Shown here: positions 1 to 11,900 of the stretch, one piece after another | How positions within the stretch are numbered: the first letter of the stretch is position 1 | Layout: every line of letters starts with the position of its first letter | Source of the DNA: Bacillus sp. EB600 | GTDB lineage: Bacteria > Bacillota > Bacilli > Bacillales > Cytobacillaceae | Assembly (NCBI RefSeq): GCF_024494385.1 | Contig: NZ_JAEVLT010000011.1 | Coordinates: forward strand, 1 to 64,000 | DNA: 64,000 nt | Direction of reading: 5' to 3' | The notes under the pieces: model-generated | Seen by the model: only the letters and a program-made list of their open reading frames with translations | What the model was told of the DNA's origin: nothing | The model's database searches: none | Position numbers and translations under genes: made by a program

Positions 1-19
1 GATCAAACTCTCCAATAAA
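1..19 (-). rRNA. rrs: 16S rRNA, extreme 5' end (partial)
   Basis: Read on the minus strand, the first bases give TTTATTGGAGAGTTTGATC, the conserved start of Bacillus 16S rRNA. The rest of the gene lies outside the window. Two rrn promoters and an antitermination-type leader sit just upstream, so this is the head of an rrn operon next to gyrA, the position of rrnO in B. subtilis. Confidence 0.9.
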
Positions 20-98
20 GAGTATGAGTTAGCTCATAAATTTTACGTTGGCTAGTGAAGACTCGCTTCACTATATTGTTTATTGTTGACGTTTTTGC

Positions 99-118
99 TT
101 GTTTAGTTTTCAAAGATC
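99..118 (-). promoter_or_regulatory. rrn leader boxA-like antitermination element
   Basis: On the minus strand the leader between promoter P2 and 16S contains GATCTTTGAAAACTAAAC. This is the motif typical of Bacillus rRNA leaders and is linked to Nus-dependent antitermination and 16S precursor processing. The assignment rests on motif similarity and position. Confidence 0.55.
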
Positions 119-149
119 AATATCGCCGTCACTCTCAAGCGACTTTATT

Positions 150-178
150 ATTATATTACTTAAGATCTAAGATGTCAA
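150..178 (-). promoter_or_regulatory. rrn promoter P2
   Basis: Minus-strand -35 TTGACA (173-178) and -10 TATAAT (150-155) are both perfect consensus hexamers with 17-bp spacing. The promoter is the nearer of the two upstream of 16S, matching the tandem P1/P2 layout of Bacillus rrn operons. Confidence 0.9.
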
Positions 179-231
179 CATTTTTTTATTTATCAACTTA
201 AAAATAATAAATACCGTTTGTCGACTTAATG

Positions 232-260
232 AGTATATCAGTGCTTTGACACAATTTCAA
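232..260 (-). promoter_or_regulatory. rrn promoter P1
   Basis: Minus-strand -35 TTGAAA (255-260) and -10 TATACT (232-237) are spaced by 17 bp. It lies about 80 bp upstream of P2, immediately after the end of the HD-GYP gene. Positions 20-285 are explained as rrn promoter and leader sequence. Confidence 0.75.
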
Positions 261-285
261 CATTTTTTTACAAAAACCTCACAAT

Positions 286-1392
286 TTAATTCTTACCTTC
301 TTTAGATATGACAGTTTCTATATATACTTGTCGGTTCTTAGTTAGCTGGATGATCTCCTCGGTATCAGTTAATTTAATGAGCGGACGCGTTGGTGACTTT
401 TCATCTACAAACAGCACCTCTGCAACTCTTCCATTAGAAAGTCTTAGCTTGTCACCAATTGAAAAATCAATAATGGCTGAGGTTAGGGTTTTTAAGATTC
501 TAATATCAAACTTTCCAAAGCCGTCTTCTAGAATCATTTCTAACACTCTATAGGGGGACTGCTTGCTCCGATACAGCCTTTCAGATGTCATCGCATGAAA
601 GATATCAGCAATTCCAACTATTTTTGCATACTGTGGAATTCTTTTTCCACTTTCTCCAAATGGATATCCACTCCCATCTAGCCTTTCATGATGTTCAAGA
701 ATAGCAAGCTTAACCGCCCTTCTTAACACTGGTATATTCCTGACCATTTTGTAGCTGTAGGCCGGGTGTTTTTTTACTTCCAAGTATTCCTCTAGAGTTA
801 ATGGTGCCTTTTTATAAAGAATGGTTGGATTAATTTTTGCCATCCCGCAGTCTGCCAAACAACCAGCAAAGGCAGCCTGTAACCAATCTCCTTTTTCCAA
901 ATGCATTTTCATGGCAATGAAACCGCTTATTAAGGCAACTGCAATTGGATGCTGATAGATATAGGTATCTTTAGTCGAGTAGCGGTGCAAATTAAACACC
1001 TCATGTGGGTAACTCTCCATTTTTTCTAGAAGAGGCATGATCAAATCTCTAATATTTGCAATATCAATTGGAAGACCAGATTGCCACGAATGAAATTCCT
1101 TTTTATATCTAGTGACAGATTTTAAAAATAGTCCAATAAACCCTAATTTGTTAAGGATTATATTTGTATCCAACTCCTCTGGTTGCAACTCATTTGGGTA
1201 AAGCGGGACTCCATTTACGAGTACTTTTTCAACTTCAATTTCCTTCACATTAAATGCAGTTAAAACATTAATATGTAAATTTGTAACTACAGTTTTTTTG
1301 GGGACGATTGGTTGATTCGTTCTACTAAAAACATCCGCCGCTAGAATACAGCCTTCTTGAATTTCACCGAGCTTTATACGCAAATAATGCAC
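286..1392 (-). CDS. HD-GYP domain protein, degenerate metal site
   Basis: A 368-aa protein whose residues 140-300 carry the HD-GYP fold that normally hydrolyses cyclic di-GMP. Visible family residues are His148, His209, the HHExxDGxGYP block starting at His234-His235, and an Asp in the IADIF segment. The motif expected as HDIGK reads ADCGMAK (Ala180-Asp181), so the defining His of the HD dyad is missing. The N-terminal ~130 residues resemble the variable domain often seen before HD-GYP, and a small beta-rich tail follows. It lies between gyrA and an rrn operon on the leading strand, after the gyrA terminator. Catalysis may be lost or altered; it could be a c-di-GMP-binding or purely structural protein. 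Confidence 0.8.
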   Translation of the reverse strand: MHYLRIKLGEIQEGCILAADVFSRTNQPIVPKKTVVTNLHINVLTAFNVKEIEVEKVLVNGVPLYPNELQPEELDTNIILNKLGFIGLFLKSVTRYKKEFHSWQSGLPIDIANIRDLIMPLLEKMESYPHEVFNLHRYSTKDTYIYQHPIAVALISGFIAMKMHLEKGDWLQAAFAGCLADCGMAKINPTILYKKAPLTLEEYLEVKKHPAYSYKMVRNIPVLRRAVKLAILEHHERLDGSGYPFGESGKRIPQYAKIVGIADIFHAMTSERLYRSKQSPYRVLEMILEDGFGKFDIRILKTLTSAIIDFSIGDKLRLSNGRVAEVLFVDEKSPTRPLIKLTDTEEIIQLTKNRQVYIETVISKEGKN

Positions 1393-1437
1393 ACCCCAAT
1401 CTTTTATTAGATTTGCTTTTCTATAGGTCTATTTTAC

Positions 1438-1470
1438 CAAAAAAAAAAGGGAACACAGCTGTGTTCCCTA
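1438..1470 (-). terminator. Rho-independent terminator after gyrA
   Basis: A perfect 11+11 palindrome (AGGGAACACAG/CTGTGTTCCCT, 1448-1469) is followed on the minus strand by a run of T. It separates gyrA from the HD-GYP gene. Confidence 0.9.
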
Positions 1471-1485
1471 AAAAAAGTTTTCGCT

Positions 1486-4056
1486 TTATTCTTCTTTATC
1501 GTCTATACTATTTGGATTTTCATTTACTTCAGTAGTCTCTTCTTTACTTTGGCCTTCGCTTACTTCCGTAGTCTCTTCGTTACTACCTTCTTCATTTTCC
1601 GAAGACTCATCTTCATCTTCATCTTCCTCTTTTTCTACCTTTGCAACGGTAGCAACAAACTCATCATTTTCTTTGATAGTGATCAATTTAACGCCAATTG
1701 TATTTCTGCCCATCGAAGAAATCCCATCAACCGCGATTCGGATCAGTACACCGCCAGTTGTAATGAGCATTAAATCCTCTTCGCCCGTAACAGCTTTCAT
1801 AGCAACTAAATCGCCGTTTTTATCAGTAATATGACAGGTTTTAATTCCTTTTCCGCCTCTGCCTTGAATTCGGTATTCAGAAGCCGGCGTACGCTTGCCA
1901 TAACCGTTTCTCGTTACAATCAGGATATCGGTATGATCTTCAAGCACTTCCATGCCGACTACTTCATCCGTATTGTCTAAGGTTATCCCTTTAACACCGG
2001 TGGCCGTTCTTCCCATTGACCGTACATCAGTTTCCGGGAAGCGGATCAACATTCCATTTTTCGTTCCAATAATAATTTCTTTACTGCCATCCGTTAACCT
2101 AACAGAAATAAGCTCGTCATCTTCCCTTAGGTTCAAAGCAATAAGTCCATTATTCCGGATATGGGCAAACGATGATAGCGGTGAGCGCTTTGAAACTCCA
2201 TGCTTTGTTGTAAAGAACAGGAACCAATCGTCAACAAATTCCTCCACAGGGATAATGGCATTTACCCATTCACCTTTGTCAACCTCGAGTAGGTTAATAA
2301 TCGGAAGACCTTTAGCTGTCCGGCCATATTCCGGTATTTCATACCCCTTCGAACGATATACCTTTCCTTTATTGGTAAAGAATAGAATGGTGTCATGAGT
2401 GGAGGTGGTAATTAAATGTTCGACAAAGTCATCTTCATTAGTTCCCATTCCTTGTATCCCACGGCCACCTCGTCGTTGCGAACGGTAGGTTGAGACCGGA
2501 AGTCGTTTTATGTAACCGTTGTGTGTTAAGGTAATAACGATATTTTCACGCGGGATCAAATCTTCATCTTCAATATTTTCAATTCCGCCGGTAACTATTT
2601 CTGTCCGGCGCTTATCGTTAAAACGCTCTTTAATTTCAAGTAATTCTTCCCGGATAATTTCGAGAATCTTTTCATCATCAGCTAAGATAGCCTTTAATTC
2701 GCTGATTAGCTTGACTAAGCTTTGATATTCATCTTCAATTTTTTCTCTTTCTAAACCTGTTAACCGCTGCAAACGCATGTCGAGAATCGCTTGGGCTTGC
2801 TTTTCACTAAGGTTAAATGTTGTCATTAAGCCTTCTCGTGCAATGTCAGCTGTCTGCGAATTTCGGATTAAATTAATCACTTCATCAAGGTGGTCAAGAG
2901 CAATTCGTAAGCCCTCTAAAATATGTGCACGTGCTTCGGCTTTACGCAGTTCAAACTCTGTTCTCCTGCGAATAATCACCCTTTGATGATCTAAGTAATA
3001 AACTAAGCATTGCTTTAGATTTAAAACTCTTGGGTGCCCATCAACGAGGGCTAATGTATTAATTCCAAAGCTTGTTTGAAGCGCTGTTTGTTTATAGAGG
3101 TTATTTAACAGGACACTTGAATTTGCATCCTTGCGTACCTCAATAACAATTCGCATCCCTCTGCGGTCTGATTCATCTCGAAGGTCGGTTATGCCCTCAA
3201 TTTTTTTATCGCGGGCTAATTCTGCAATTTTTTCAATTAACTTTGCTTTATTTACTTGGTATGGAATTTCATTGACAATAATAACTTCTTTCCCATTTGC
3301 TTTTTGTTCAATTTCTACCTTGGCTCGAATTGTTATTGATCCTCTGCCTGTTTCATATGCTTTGCGAATCCCGCTCCTGCCAATAATTATCCCGCCAGTT
3401 GGAAAATCTGGTCCAGGAATAATATCCATTAACTCTTGAATCGTAATGTCCGGATCATGGCTGACAGCCAGCACTCCATCAATAACCTCACCAAGCTGAT
3501 GCGGAGGAATATTTGTTGCCATTCCGACAGCAATTCCTGTTGTTCCATTAACTAACAGGTTGGGGAATCTCGCTGGCAAAACAACCGGTTCTCTTTCTTC
3601 GCCATCATAGTTATCTTGATAATCGATCGTATCTTTATTGATGTCCCGCAGCATTTCCATGGAGATTTTGGACATCCTCGATTCTGTGTACCGCATGGCA
3701 GCGGCGGAATCACCATCCACGGACCCAAAGTTTCCATGGCCGTCGACGAGCATATAGCGGTAATTGAAATTCTGTGCCATCCGAACCATAGTTTCATATA
3801 CCGCTGAGTCACCGTGCGGGTGATATTTCCCAATTACATCACCAACGATACGAGCAGATTTTTTATATGGTTTGTCCGCATGAATTCCAAGATCATGCAT
3901 AGCATAAAGAATACGACGGTGAACTGGTTTCAACCCATCCCGTACATCTGGCAGGGCACGGGAAACAATAACGCTCATCGCATAGTCAAGAAAAGAAGAT
4001 TTCATTTCCTGACTAATGTTTATCTCTTTAACATGAGACTCTGGTGTTTCAGCCAT
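1486..4056 (-). CDS. gyrA: DNA gyrase subunit A
   Basis: An 856-aa breakage-reunion subunit of DNA gyrase, which with GyrB introduces negative supercoils using ATP. The active-site tyrosine is Tyr123 in MRYTESRM. The quinolone-resistance region reads [10 protein letters not shown] with Ser84 and Glu88, the susceptible wild-type residues. The C-terminal half holds the six-bladed DNA-wrapping beta-pinwheel, including the GyrA-box-type QRRGGRG segment. It ends in an unusually long acidic, Glu/Asp-rich tail of about 50 residues, longer than in B. subtilis GyrA. The start is ATG with TAGGAGGTAAC upstream. It follows gyrB on the same strand, separated by an interspersed repeat. Confidence 0.99.
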   Translation of the reverse strand: MAETPESHVKEINISQEMKSSFLDYAMSVIVSRALPDVRDGLKPVHRRILYAMHDLGIHADKPYKKSARIVGDVIGKYHPHGDSAVYETMVRMAQNFNYRYMLVDGHGNFGSVDGDSAAAMRYTESRMSKISMEMLRDINKDTIDYQDNYDGEEREPVVLPARFPNLLVNGTTGIAVGMATNIPPHQLGEVIDGVLAVSHDPDITIQELMDIIPGPDFPTGGIIIGRSGIRKAYETGRGSITIRAKVEIEQKANGKEVIIVNEIPYQVNKAKLIEKIAELARDKKIEGITDLRDESDRRGMRIVIEVRKDANSSVLLNNLYKQTALQTSFGINTLALVDGHPRVLNLKQCLVYYLDHQRVIIRRRTEFELRKAEARAHILEGLRIALDHLDEVINLIRNSQTADIAREGLMTTFNLSEKQAQAILDMRLQRLTGLEREKIEDEYQSLVKLISELKAILADDEKILEIIREELLEIKERFNDKRRTEIVTGGIENIEDEDLIPRENIVITLTHNGYIKRLPVSTYRSQRRGGRGIQGMGTNEDDFVEHLITTSTHDTILFFTNKGKVYRSKGYEIPEYGRTAKGLPIINLLEVDKGEWVNAIIPVEEFVDDWFLFFTTKHGVSKRSPLSSFAHIRNNGLIALNLREDDELISVRLTDGSKEIIIGTKNGMLIRFPETDVRSMGRTATGVKGITLDNTDEVVGMEVLEDHTDILIVTRNGYGKRTPASEYRIQGRGGKGIKTCHITDKNGDLVAMKAVTGEEDLMLITTGGVLIRIAVDGISSMGRNTIGVKLITIKENDEFVATVAKVEKEEDEDEDESSENEEGSNEETTEVSEGQSKEETTEVNENPNSIDDKEE

Positions 4057-4172
4057 ATTTGTTACCTCCTATAGGGTTTAGCTAAGCCTTGATTAATCAC
4101 CGTAAAGGCTTGAATAAAAGAAAAAGGAGGATAGCGGTCAACCCTCTACCCTTTTTTATCCACCCTTAATTA

Positions 4173-4338
4173 GGGCGTCTCCGCTTTTCTATTTGTCTAG
4201 CTCCGGCTCCCAGCGACTAGTGTACTTCGCCCACTTCCCTGCGATAAGTCAACATCGAATCGACTTGAGCTCCGTGTTTCCTTTATCTCAGTCAGTGCTC
4301 TCCAGTCCATACGTCGCTTAACTGGCGCCTCCGCTTTT

Positions 4339-4341
<3 letters not shown>
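4173..4341 (-). repeat. Interspersed intergenic repeat, near-complete copy
   Basis: The gyrB-gyrA gap holds, in reverse orientation, the repeat seen in full at 24270-24443. Both ends match CTCCGCTTTTCT, and the inside contains CAGCGACTAGTGTACTTCGC and AAGTCAACATCGAAT. It has no coding capacity worth calling; the short reading frame through it is incidental. Confidence 0.8.
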
Positions 4342-6267
<1,926 letters not shown>

Positions 6268-6313
6268 TTACGTTCACCTGCACTCTCTTTACTGAAATAG
6301 TCTATTTATCATG

Positions 6314-6562
6314 TTATAGGTCTTGTGTATTCATAAAATCTGAGCGCTTTTTCAAAGTACTGGATGCAAAGGGGGATAAATAAACGTGCTTATTTGTAAT
6401 AACTATCGATTTAAATGATTTCTTTGCTAAGTTAATTAGGTTCCCTTCATGCTTCTTTAGAAATTCTTTTACTAGTAAGGATGAGTCGCCACTCTGTTTA
6501 TCGACAATAGCGATGATATCCTTTGACCTAACATTAAAATCCTCTCCAATATGGATATACAT
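6314..6562 (-). CDS. remB: Extracellular matrix regulator RemB (DUF370)
   Basis: An 82-aa protein of the RemA/RemB (DUF370) family, beginning MYIHIGEDFNVRSKDIIAI. In B. subtilis, RemB (YaaB) sits at exactly this place between recF and gyrB and is a paralogue of the biofilm activator RemA. The ATG start lies just downstream of the recF stop, so the gene is probably translated from the recF-gyrB transcript. Function is assigned from family and synteny. Confidence 0.9.
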   Translation of the reverse strand: MYIHIGEDFNVRSKDIIAIVDKQSGDSSLLVKEFLKKHEGNLINLAKKSFKSIVITNKHVYLSPFASSTLKKRSDFMNTQDL

Positions 6563-6571
6563 GAAGTCACC

Positions 6572-7690
6572 TCAATGGACTTGTTTAATCTTTCCAGCAT
6601 CCACTTTAAAAGTTGATGCTTCTTTTAGTGTCTGATGATCAATCCCGTCAACGCTGGTTGTGGTTACAAACGTTTGAACCTTACCTTGTATCGTATTGAG
6701 CAAATGGGACTGGCGGTAGTCATCTAATTCAGATAAAACATCATCAAGCAGTAAAATGGGGTATTCTTTCATTTCGGAATGAATTAATTCTATTTCAGCA
6801 AGTTTGACGGACAAGGCAGTGGTCCGCTGTTGACCCTGCGACCCATATGTTTGAACATCGTGCTCATTAACAAAAAATTGTAAATCGTCACGATGTGGCC
6901 CAAACATTGTCGTACCGCGCTCAATTTCCCTTATTTTAACTTTGTTAAATTTTTCCTCAAAGGACATTACCATTTTCGACACATCTTGTGTTTCTAATAC
7001 ATCCACGGATGGTTTATATTCAATTTTTAATGTTTCCAATCCTCTTGAAATGCCGGAATGAATTGGTTGCGCCCAGTTTTCAAGCATGCGGAGAAATTCA
7101 AATCGTTTGATTACAATTTTAGCAGCAACTTGAATAAATTGTTCTGTTAAAATTTCTAGAACCGTATGGTCAGTTTGCTTTTTTGTTTGCAGCATTTTTA
7201 GGTAATGATTCCGTTGTTGAAGTATTTTTTGATATTGACTCATATCATGCAAATAAACAGGGGACACTTGACCAATTTCCATATCAATAAACCTGCGTCT
7301 CACTTGAGGGCTGCCTTTAACCAAATAAAGGTCTTCCGGTGCAAACATAACCACATTGAAATTTCCAATATACCTGCTCAGTCTTTGCTGTTCAATATGA
7401 TTGCATTTTGCTTTTTTTCCTTTTTTTGAAATAATCAGCTCCATTGGCAAAGAACCGTATTGTTTCTGAATTCTACCTTCTATTTTAGCATAATCTTCAT
7501 CCCAGCGAATAAGTTCTTTATCGCTCGATGTGCGGTGGGACTTAGCCATTGCTAAAACATAAATTGATTCCATAACATTTGTTTTTCCTTGCGCATTCTC
7601 ACCTAAAATAACATTCACTTTATTTTCAAAAGAAACACTTAGTTCTTGATAATTTCGATAATTCCTTAATGATAACTGCTCTATATACAT
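6572..7690 (-). CDS. recF: DNA replication/repair protein RecF
   Basis: A 372-aa SMC-like ATPase that helps load RecA at single-stranded gaps. Visible motifs are Walker [10 protein letters not shown] near residue 30, an ABC-type signature around YGSQGQQRT, and Walker [14 protein letters not shown]. The start is the ATG of [14 protein letters not shown] with GAGG 9 nt upstream. The longer reading frame adds 14 residues without family support. It is part of the conserved dnaA-dnaN-yaaA-recF-remB-gyrB series. Confidence 0.98.
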   Translation of the reverse strand: MYIEQLSLRNYRNYQELSVSFENKVNVILGENAQGKTNVMESIYVLAMAKSHRTSSDKELIRWDEDYAKIEGRIQKQYGSLPMELIISKKGKKAKCNHIEQQRLSRYIGNFNVVMFAPEDLYLVKGSPQVRRRFIDMEIGQVSPVYLHDMSQYQKILQQRNHYLKMLQTKKQTDHTVLEILTEQFIQVAAKIVIKRFEFLRMLENWAQPIHSGISRGLETLKIEYKPSVDVLETQDVSKMVMSFEEKFNKVKIREIERGTTMFGPHRDDLQFFVNEHDVQTYGSQGQQRTTALSVKLAEIELIHSEMKEYPILLLDDVLSELDDYRQSHLLNTIQGKVQTFVTTTSVDGIDHQTLKEASTFKVDAGKIKQVH

Positions 7691-7797
7691 AGTAGGTTTC
7701 CTCACTAAAAAAAGGGGAAGTGCCTTTTTCAAGGGCTTAAAGCCTAAGCTTTGAGCTTTTTTTCACAATACATGGATTGGTTTCAATGAAGATCCGC

Positions 7798-8010
7798 TTA
7801 CACGATCAGAAATTCCCCAAAGCCAGGAACTTGAACCTTGTCACCATGGTAAAGCTTCCTTCCTCTTCTTTGATCTTGTTCACCGTTGATAAAGATCTTA
7901 TTTTCACTTAAAAACCATTTGGCCATTCCACCAGATTGGATGATTTCAGCCAATTTAAGAAATTGTCCTAGTGCAATATAATCAGTCTCGACCTTTATTT
8001 CCTTCGGCAT
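7798..8010 (-). CDS. yaaA: S4-domain RNA-binding protein YaaA
   Basis: A 70-aa protein consisting almost entirely of one S4 RNA-binding domain (IALGQFLKLAEIIQSGG, NGEQDQRRGRKL). It is linked in B. subtilis with ribosome assembly and lies between dnaN and recF as expected. The ATG at 8008-8010 is preferred because GAG lies 8 nt upstream; an in-frame GTG three codons earlier is possible. Length fits the 71-aa B. subtilis protein. Confidence 0.93.
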   Translation of the reverse strand: MPKEIKVETDYIALGQFLKLAEIIQSGGMAKWFLSENKIFINGEQDQRRGRKLYHGDKVQVPGFGEFLIV

Positions 8011-8089
8011 TACATTCACTCTTTTCTGAAATGGTCTCTAAAGTTCTATTTTACTAAAAAATCGTTTAGGTTACAAATAAACTTAGAAA

Positions 8090-8148
8090 AGTGGAAACGC
8101 CCGTTAAGCGACGTACACTAGTCGCTGGACAATAAAAAAGTGGAAGCA
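8090..8148 (+). repeat. Interspersed intergenic repeat, short copy
   Basis: AGAAAAGTGGAAACGCCCGT, AGCGACGTACACTAGTCGCT and AAAAAGTGGAAGC match the ends and centre of the repeat family, with the middle deleted. It lies between dnaN and yaaA. Confidence 0.65.
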
Positions 8149-8221
8149 TTCTAGTCAAAAGAAACCCAAAAGCACACTTGAAGTGAAACAAGCCGCCATC
8201 CATTGGCAGCTTGAAGCCCGA

Positions 8222-9358
8222 TTAGTATGTTCTAACAGGCAAGATTAATTGTAGAATGGTTTGATCATGAAGCGGTCGGATGACAAATGGGCGCATAGCT
8301 CCGGTAAAGCTTATTTTAATATCGGTTCCATCTATTGCCTTAAGGGCATCCATCATAAATTTTGCACTAAAAGAAATTTTAAGGTCTTCTCCCTCAATTG
8401 CATCACTTTGAACTTCTTCAATAACCTTCCCAATTTCCGGGGTATTTGAGGAAATTTCAATTAGGTTATTCTCGATTGTCGAAAATTTAACGACGTTATT
8501 TCTTCCTTCTCGAGCAAGTAATGAAGCACGATCAATAGCTTGAAGAAATTCCTTAGTATTTACAGTCACGTCAGTTTTGCTTTCATTGGGAATCAGTCTT
8601 GACGTGTCAGGGTAATTGCCTTCTAACAATCTCGAGAAGAATAGTACATGCTTTGTTTTAAATAAAATTTGATTTTCAGTAATAACAATATCAATTAACT
8701 CATTGGAATCGTCAATAATTTTATTTAATTCATTTAAACTTTTTCCTGGAATAACAACATTATAGTTCCCAGGATTTTCTGTTTCGATTTTTGCCACTCG
8801 TAGTGCAAGTCGATGACTATCTGTTGCAATACAGTTTAATTCGTCATTTTCAACTTTCCAGTTGACACCTGTCAACACCGGCCGTGTTTCTGAGGTGGAC
8901 ACTGCGAAAACAGTTTGGCGGATCATTGCTTTCAGCAAGTCTGCAGCAATATGAAACGTATTGTTTTCCTCAATCTGTGGAAGGTGTGGATACTCTTCTG
9001 CATCAAGGCCGTTTAAACTAAACTCCGATTTTCCTGAACGGATCACAGTTTGCAAGTGACCCAAAACCTCAATTTCAACAGTATCCGTAGGCAGTTTTTT
9101 TACAATCTCACTAAAAAATCTTGCATTTAGTACGATTGCGCCGCTTTCTTTTATCTCGACAATTTCATTTCCATCTTCTTCTCTTGGAATGAATGTTTGA
9201 ATTGAAATATCAGAATCACTGCCAGTTAAAGTAACTCCTTCATTGGAGGCAACTATTTTTATTCCTGTCAAAATGGGGATGGTTGTTCTTGATGTTACAG
9301 CCTTCATGACATCTTGGACGCTTTGGACCAAATGATCTCGTTGGATTAAAAATTTCAT
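8222..9358 (-). CDS. dnaN: DNA polymerase III beta sliding clamp
   Basis: The 378-aa ring-shaped clamp that tethers DNA polymerase III to DNA. It has three similar domains and begins MKFLIQRDHLVQSVQDVMKA. The C-terminus LHDQTILQLILPVRTY matches the clamp's protein-binding cleft and carboxy tail. The start is the ATG at 9356-9358 with GGAGG 8 nt upstream; the open frame extends 13 codons further but without family similarity. It lies just beyond the unwinding part of oriC. Confidence 0.98.
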   Translation of the reverse strand: MKFLIQRDHLVQSVQDVMKAVTSRTTIPILTGIKIVASNEGVTLTGSDSDISIQTFIPREEDGNEIVEIKESGAIVLNARFFSEIVKKLPTDTVEIEVLGHLQTVIRSGKSEFSLNGLDAEEYPHLPQIEENNTFHIAADLLKAMIRQTVFAVSTSETRPVLTGVNWKVENDELNCIATDSHRLALRVAKIETENPGNYNVVIPGKSLNELNKIIDDSNELIDIVITENQILFKTKHVLFFSRLLEGNYPDTSRLIPNESKTDVTVNTKEFLQAIDRASLLAREGRNNVVKFSTIENNLIEISSNTPEIGKVIEEVQSDAIEGEDLKISFSAKFMMDALKAIDGTDIKISFTGAMRPFVIRPLHDQTILQLILPVRTY

Positions 9359-9384
9359 TTTATAAATCCTCCATTTAGCATATT

Positions 9385-9462
9385 TTTTGTATTGCATACA
9401 TATATTAATAAGATTTAAAAAAGTAGTAGAAGTACTAGTAGGGCCTGTGGATTTGTGGATAA
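9385..9462 (-). other. oriC: oriC unwinding region: DnaA boxes, DnaA-trios, AT-rich DUE
   Basis: Read on the minus strand, a perfect DnaA box TTATCCACA (9454-9462) abuts a near-box AAATCCACA (9446-9454). These are followed by GGCCC, a DnaA-trio run CTACTAGTACTTCTACTAC (about 9424-9440), then an AT-rich stretch running to the dnaN leader. This order of boxes, GC spacer, trios and DUE matches the B. subtilis basal unwinding system, where DnaA loads on single strand and melting starts. Confidence 0.88.
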
Positions 9463-9483
9463 CTAGCTTTATTTAACGGAAAT

Positions 9484-9511
9484 ACAGTCTATCCACATGT
9501 GGATAGACTGT
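9484..9511. promoter_or_regulatory. 28-bp perfect palindrome of two face-to-face DnaA-like boxes
   Basis: ACAGTCTATCCACA is followed directly by its exact reverse complement. Each arm contains CTATCCACA, one base from the DnaA consensus. It lies inside the dnaA-dnaN half of oriC, between the DUE boxes and dnaA. It could bind DnaA in both orientations or form a hairpin in the dnaA-dnaN transcript. Confidence 0.75.
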
Positions 9512-9618
9512 GTATAAACTAGTCAAACTTATCAACAGTTTTTTATATTATAAACAGGTATAAATTTTGACCGGAGACCACTGTCTAGATCGTACTTCGC
9601 TAATCTGGCGTTTCCAGC

Positions 9619-10965
9619 TTATATTTTCAACAGTTCATTTAATTCTTTAACTTGCTTTTGCAACTGTGAATCAGATTGTAAAAGCTTTGCGATTTTTTCA
9701 TGGGCATGAATGACAGTAGTATGGTCCCTGCCGCCAAACTCTTCTCCAATTTTCGGTAATGAATAATCTGTTAACTCACGTGATAAATACATTGCGACCT
9801 GTCTTGGAAACGCAATTGACTTTGTCCGTTTTTTTGCTTTAAAATCTTCAAGCTTAATATTGAATTGTTCGCCCACGGCTCTTTGAATATCATGAATCGT
9901 TATCATTTTAGGCTTCGAGCTTGGAATAATGTCCTTCAATGCTTCAGCAGCAAGGTCAGCATTAATATCTTTATTAATCAATGATGAATAGGCGACTACG
10001 CGAATTAATGCCCCCTCAAGCTCACGAATGTTTGAATCAATTTGATTTGCAATATAGAGCATGACCTCATTAGGAATATCTAAACCATCGGCCTTTGCCT
10101 TTTTTCGAAGAATCGCGATTCTAGTCTCTAAGTCGGGAGGAGTTATATCCGTGATTAATCCCCATTCAAACCTGGATCTGAGACGATCCTCAAGGGTTGG
10201 TATTTCTCGTGGTGTTCGGTCACTCGAAATGATAATTTGTTTATTATCCTCATGAAGAGTATTAAAAGTATGGAAAAATTCCTCTTGTGTTGATTCTTTT
10301 CCGGCTAAAAATTGAATATCATCAATTAGCAGAACATCTACACTTCGATATTTGTTGCGAAAATTCTCCGCTTTATTATCACGAATCGAGTTAATAAATT
10401 CATTTGTAAATTTTTCAGATGATAAATAAACTACCTTCGCAGATGGGTTATGTTCTAAGACATAATGACCAATCGCATGCATTAAATGCGTTTTTCCCAA
10501 TCCCACTCCGCCGTATATAAATAATGGATTATAGGCTTTTGCTGGTGCTTCCGCAACGGCAAGCGATGCTGCATGGGCAAAGCGGTTGCCTGAACCGATG
10601 ACGAATGTATCAAATGTATATTTAGGAATTAACATACTTTGCGGTAAATCAGTATGTTCATCATCCTTTTTCGTTTTCTTTGGAGGTGCATGCATATCAA
10701 TTTGGTCTGCATCTTTGTTTTGCGGAATGATAAATTTAACAGCTAATTCTTCACCCGTTATTTCATATAGGATGCCGGCAACCAATTGAGAATAGCGTTC
10801 TTCCAACCAGTCACGGGCAAATTCATTTGGAGCTGTTATGACAAGCAGGTCCCCCTTTAGGGAATGGGCCTTTGTCGATTTTAACCAGGTATCAAAACTT
10901 GGTTTGCTTATCTTTTTCTCTATGTTGCTTAAAGCAGCGCTCCAAAGATCCGCAATATTTTCCAA
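9619..10965 (-). CDS. dnaA: Chromosomal replication initiator DnaA
   Basis: A 448-aa AAA+ initiator that binds DnaA boxes and opens oriC. Domain I is residues 1-80, a short linker domain II runs to about 110, and the AAA+ domain III has Walker [10 protein letters not shown] at 152-160 and Walker [11 protein letters not shown]. Domain IV carries the DNA-binding signature [15 protein letters not shown] near the C-terminus. The start is TTG (10963-10965) with AAGGAGGG 7 nt upstream, an uncommon start for dnaA that may limit translation. DnaA-box clusters flank the gene on both sides. Confidence 0.99.
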   Translation of the reverse strand: MENIADLWSAALSNIEKKISKPSFDTWLKSTKAHSLKGDLLVITAPNEFARDWLEERYSQLVAGILYEITGEELAVKFIIPQNKDADQIDMHAPPKKTKKDDEHTDLPQSMLIPKYTFDTFVIGSGNRFAHAASLAVAEAPAKAYNPLFIYGGVGLGKTHLMHAIGHYVLEHNPSAKVVYLSSEKFTNEFINSIRDNKAENFRNKYRSVDVLLIDDIQFLAGKESTQEEFFHTFNTLHEDNKQIIISSDRTPREIPTLEDRLRSRFEWGLITDITPPDLETRIAILRKKAKADGLDIPNEVMLYIANQIDSNIRELEGALIRVVAYSSLINKDINADLAAEALKDIIPSSKPKMITIHDIQRAVGEQFNIKLEDFKAKKRTKSIAFPRQVAMYLSRELTDYSLPKIGEEFGGRDHTTVIHAHEKIAKLLQSDSQLQKQVKELNELLKI

Positions 10966-11116
10966 TTAGTATCCCTCCTTTTCATGTTCTTTATTAAGAT
11001 CACATGTATTTTTAAATATCTTTTTTCATTTCGTAATTGTATATAGTTTTGTTGCCAAAATGTATGTTTATACAAAGGATAAAAGCTAGAAATCTATAAA
11101 TATACGAAAAGGTGTT

Positions 11117-11434
11117 TGTGGATAAAATATATAATAAGGTAAATAAGTGGGTTTTCGACAATATCCACTTATTGTGGATAAGTTTATTTTTACATCATGA
11201 ATAACTGTCCACATGTTATCCACAGTTTGTGGATAACTTTATTTTGGAATTCGGTTATCAAGAGTGAAAACACAAATATAATACCAAATTTAATGAAGTG
11301 GTGCAATGGTTTTTAGAACTTTATCCACAAGTGTAACAATCTGTGCATAATAATTGTCCACAATATATGGGTTTGTGAAAAACCTGTCGATAAAGCTTGT
11401 GGATAGAAAAAAATTGTCGATAAAGTTATCCACA
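11117..11434. other. oriC: oriC upstream DnaA-box cluster (incC-like)
   Basis: Six perfect DnaA boxes lie in the dnaA-rpmH gap: 11117-11125, 11173-11181 and 11228-11236 as TGTGGATAA, and 11216-11224, 11321-11329 and 11426-11434 as TTATCCACA. Several one-mismatch boxes are interleaved (for example 11354-11362 and 11399-11407). This is the upstream half of the Bacillus bipartite origin, which also autoregulates dnaA. Confidence 0.92.
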
Positions 11435-11459
11435 AACCCAAAAGTGGAGGTATTCGGTT

Positions 11460-11620
11460 ACCGGCGTGCGGAATGGACTACACCGACTGAGGTAGAGGAA
11501 ATGTAGATTCAATGTTGACTTATCGTAAGGGGGTTGGCGAGGTATACTAGTCGCTGGACGCTGGTTTTACAAAAGGTGCCGCCGGCCTGGCAGCAACATC
11601 GATGAAAAGCGGAAGCGTCC
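11460..11620 (+). repeat. Interspersed intergenic repeat, diverged copy
   Basis: It contains GGACTACACCGACTGAG, TTGACTTATCGTAAGGG, ACTAGTCGCTGGACGCTGG and a closing GAAAAGCGGAAGCGTCC in the same order as the full copy at 24270. An unrelated stretch is inserted before the closing arm. It lies between the oriC boxes and the rpmH promoter. Confidence 0.7.
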
Positions 11621-11690
11621 ATGCTTAATTTTTGCAAGCGGAAGAACGATGAATTAAACTTTAAAGTAGGAGATAATATTTTTGAGACAG

Positions 11691-11720
11691 TTGACAATTT
11701 CCACTAGTGGTCTTTATAAT
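11691..11720 (+). promoter_or_regulatory. rpmH promoter
   Basis: A perfect -35 TTGACA (11691-11696) and -10 TATAAT (11715-11720) with 18-bp spacing lie 45 bp upstream of rpmH. Confidence 0.88.
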
Positions 11721-11765
11721 ATATAAGACTGTCTTTAACAGCTATTCCTCAGGGAGGTGTCATAT

Positions 11766-11900
11766 ATGAAAAGAACTTACCAACCAAATAAAAGAAAACA
11801 TAGTAAAGTTCATGGTTTCCGCAGCCGCATGAGCAGTGCAAATGGTCGTAAAGTATTAGCTCGTCGTCGTCGCAAAGGAAGAAAAGTATTATCAGCATAG
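11766..11900 (+). CDS. rpmH: 50S ribosomal protein L34
   Basis: A 44-aa, very basic protein of the large ribosomal subunit, starting [19 protein letters not shown] and ending [11 protein letters not shown], the full family length. GGGAGG precedes the ATG. It heads the rightward transcript from oriC and is followed by its own terminator, so rnpA may need readthrough or its own promoter. Confidence 0.98.
   Translation: MKRTYQPNKRKHSKVHGFRSRMSSANGRKVLARRRRKGRKVLSA

Noticed and set aside
9572..9620. Possible further copy of the interspersed repeat at the dnaA 3' end
   Set aside because: GTCTAGATCGTACTTCGC and GGCGTTTCCAGCTT are only loosely similar to the family; too short and diverged to support.
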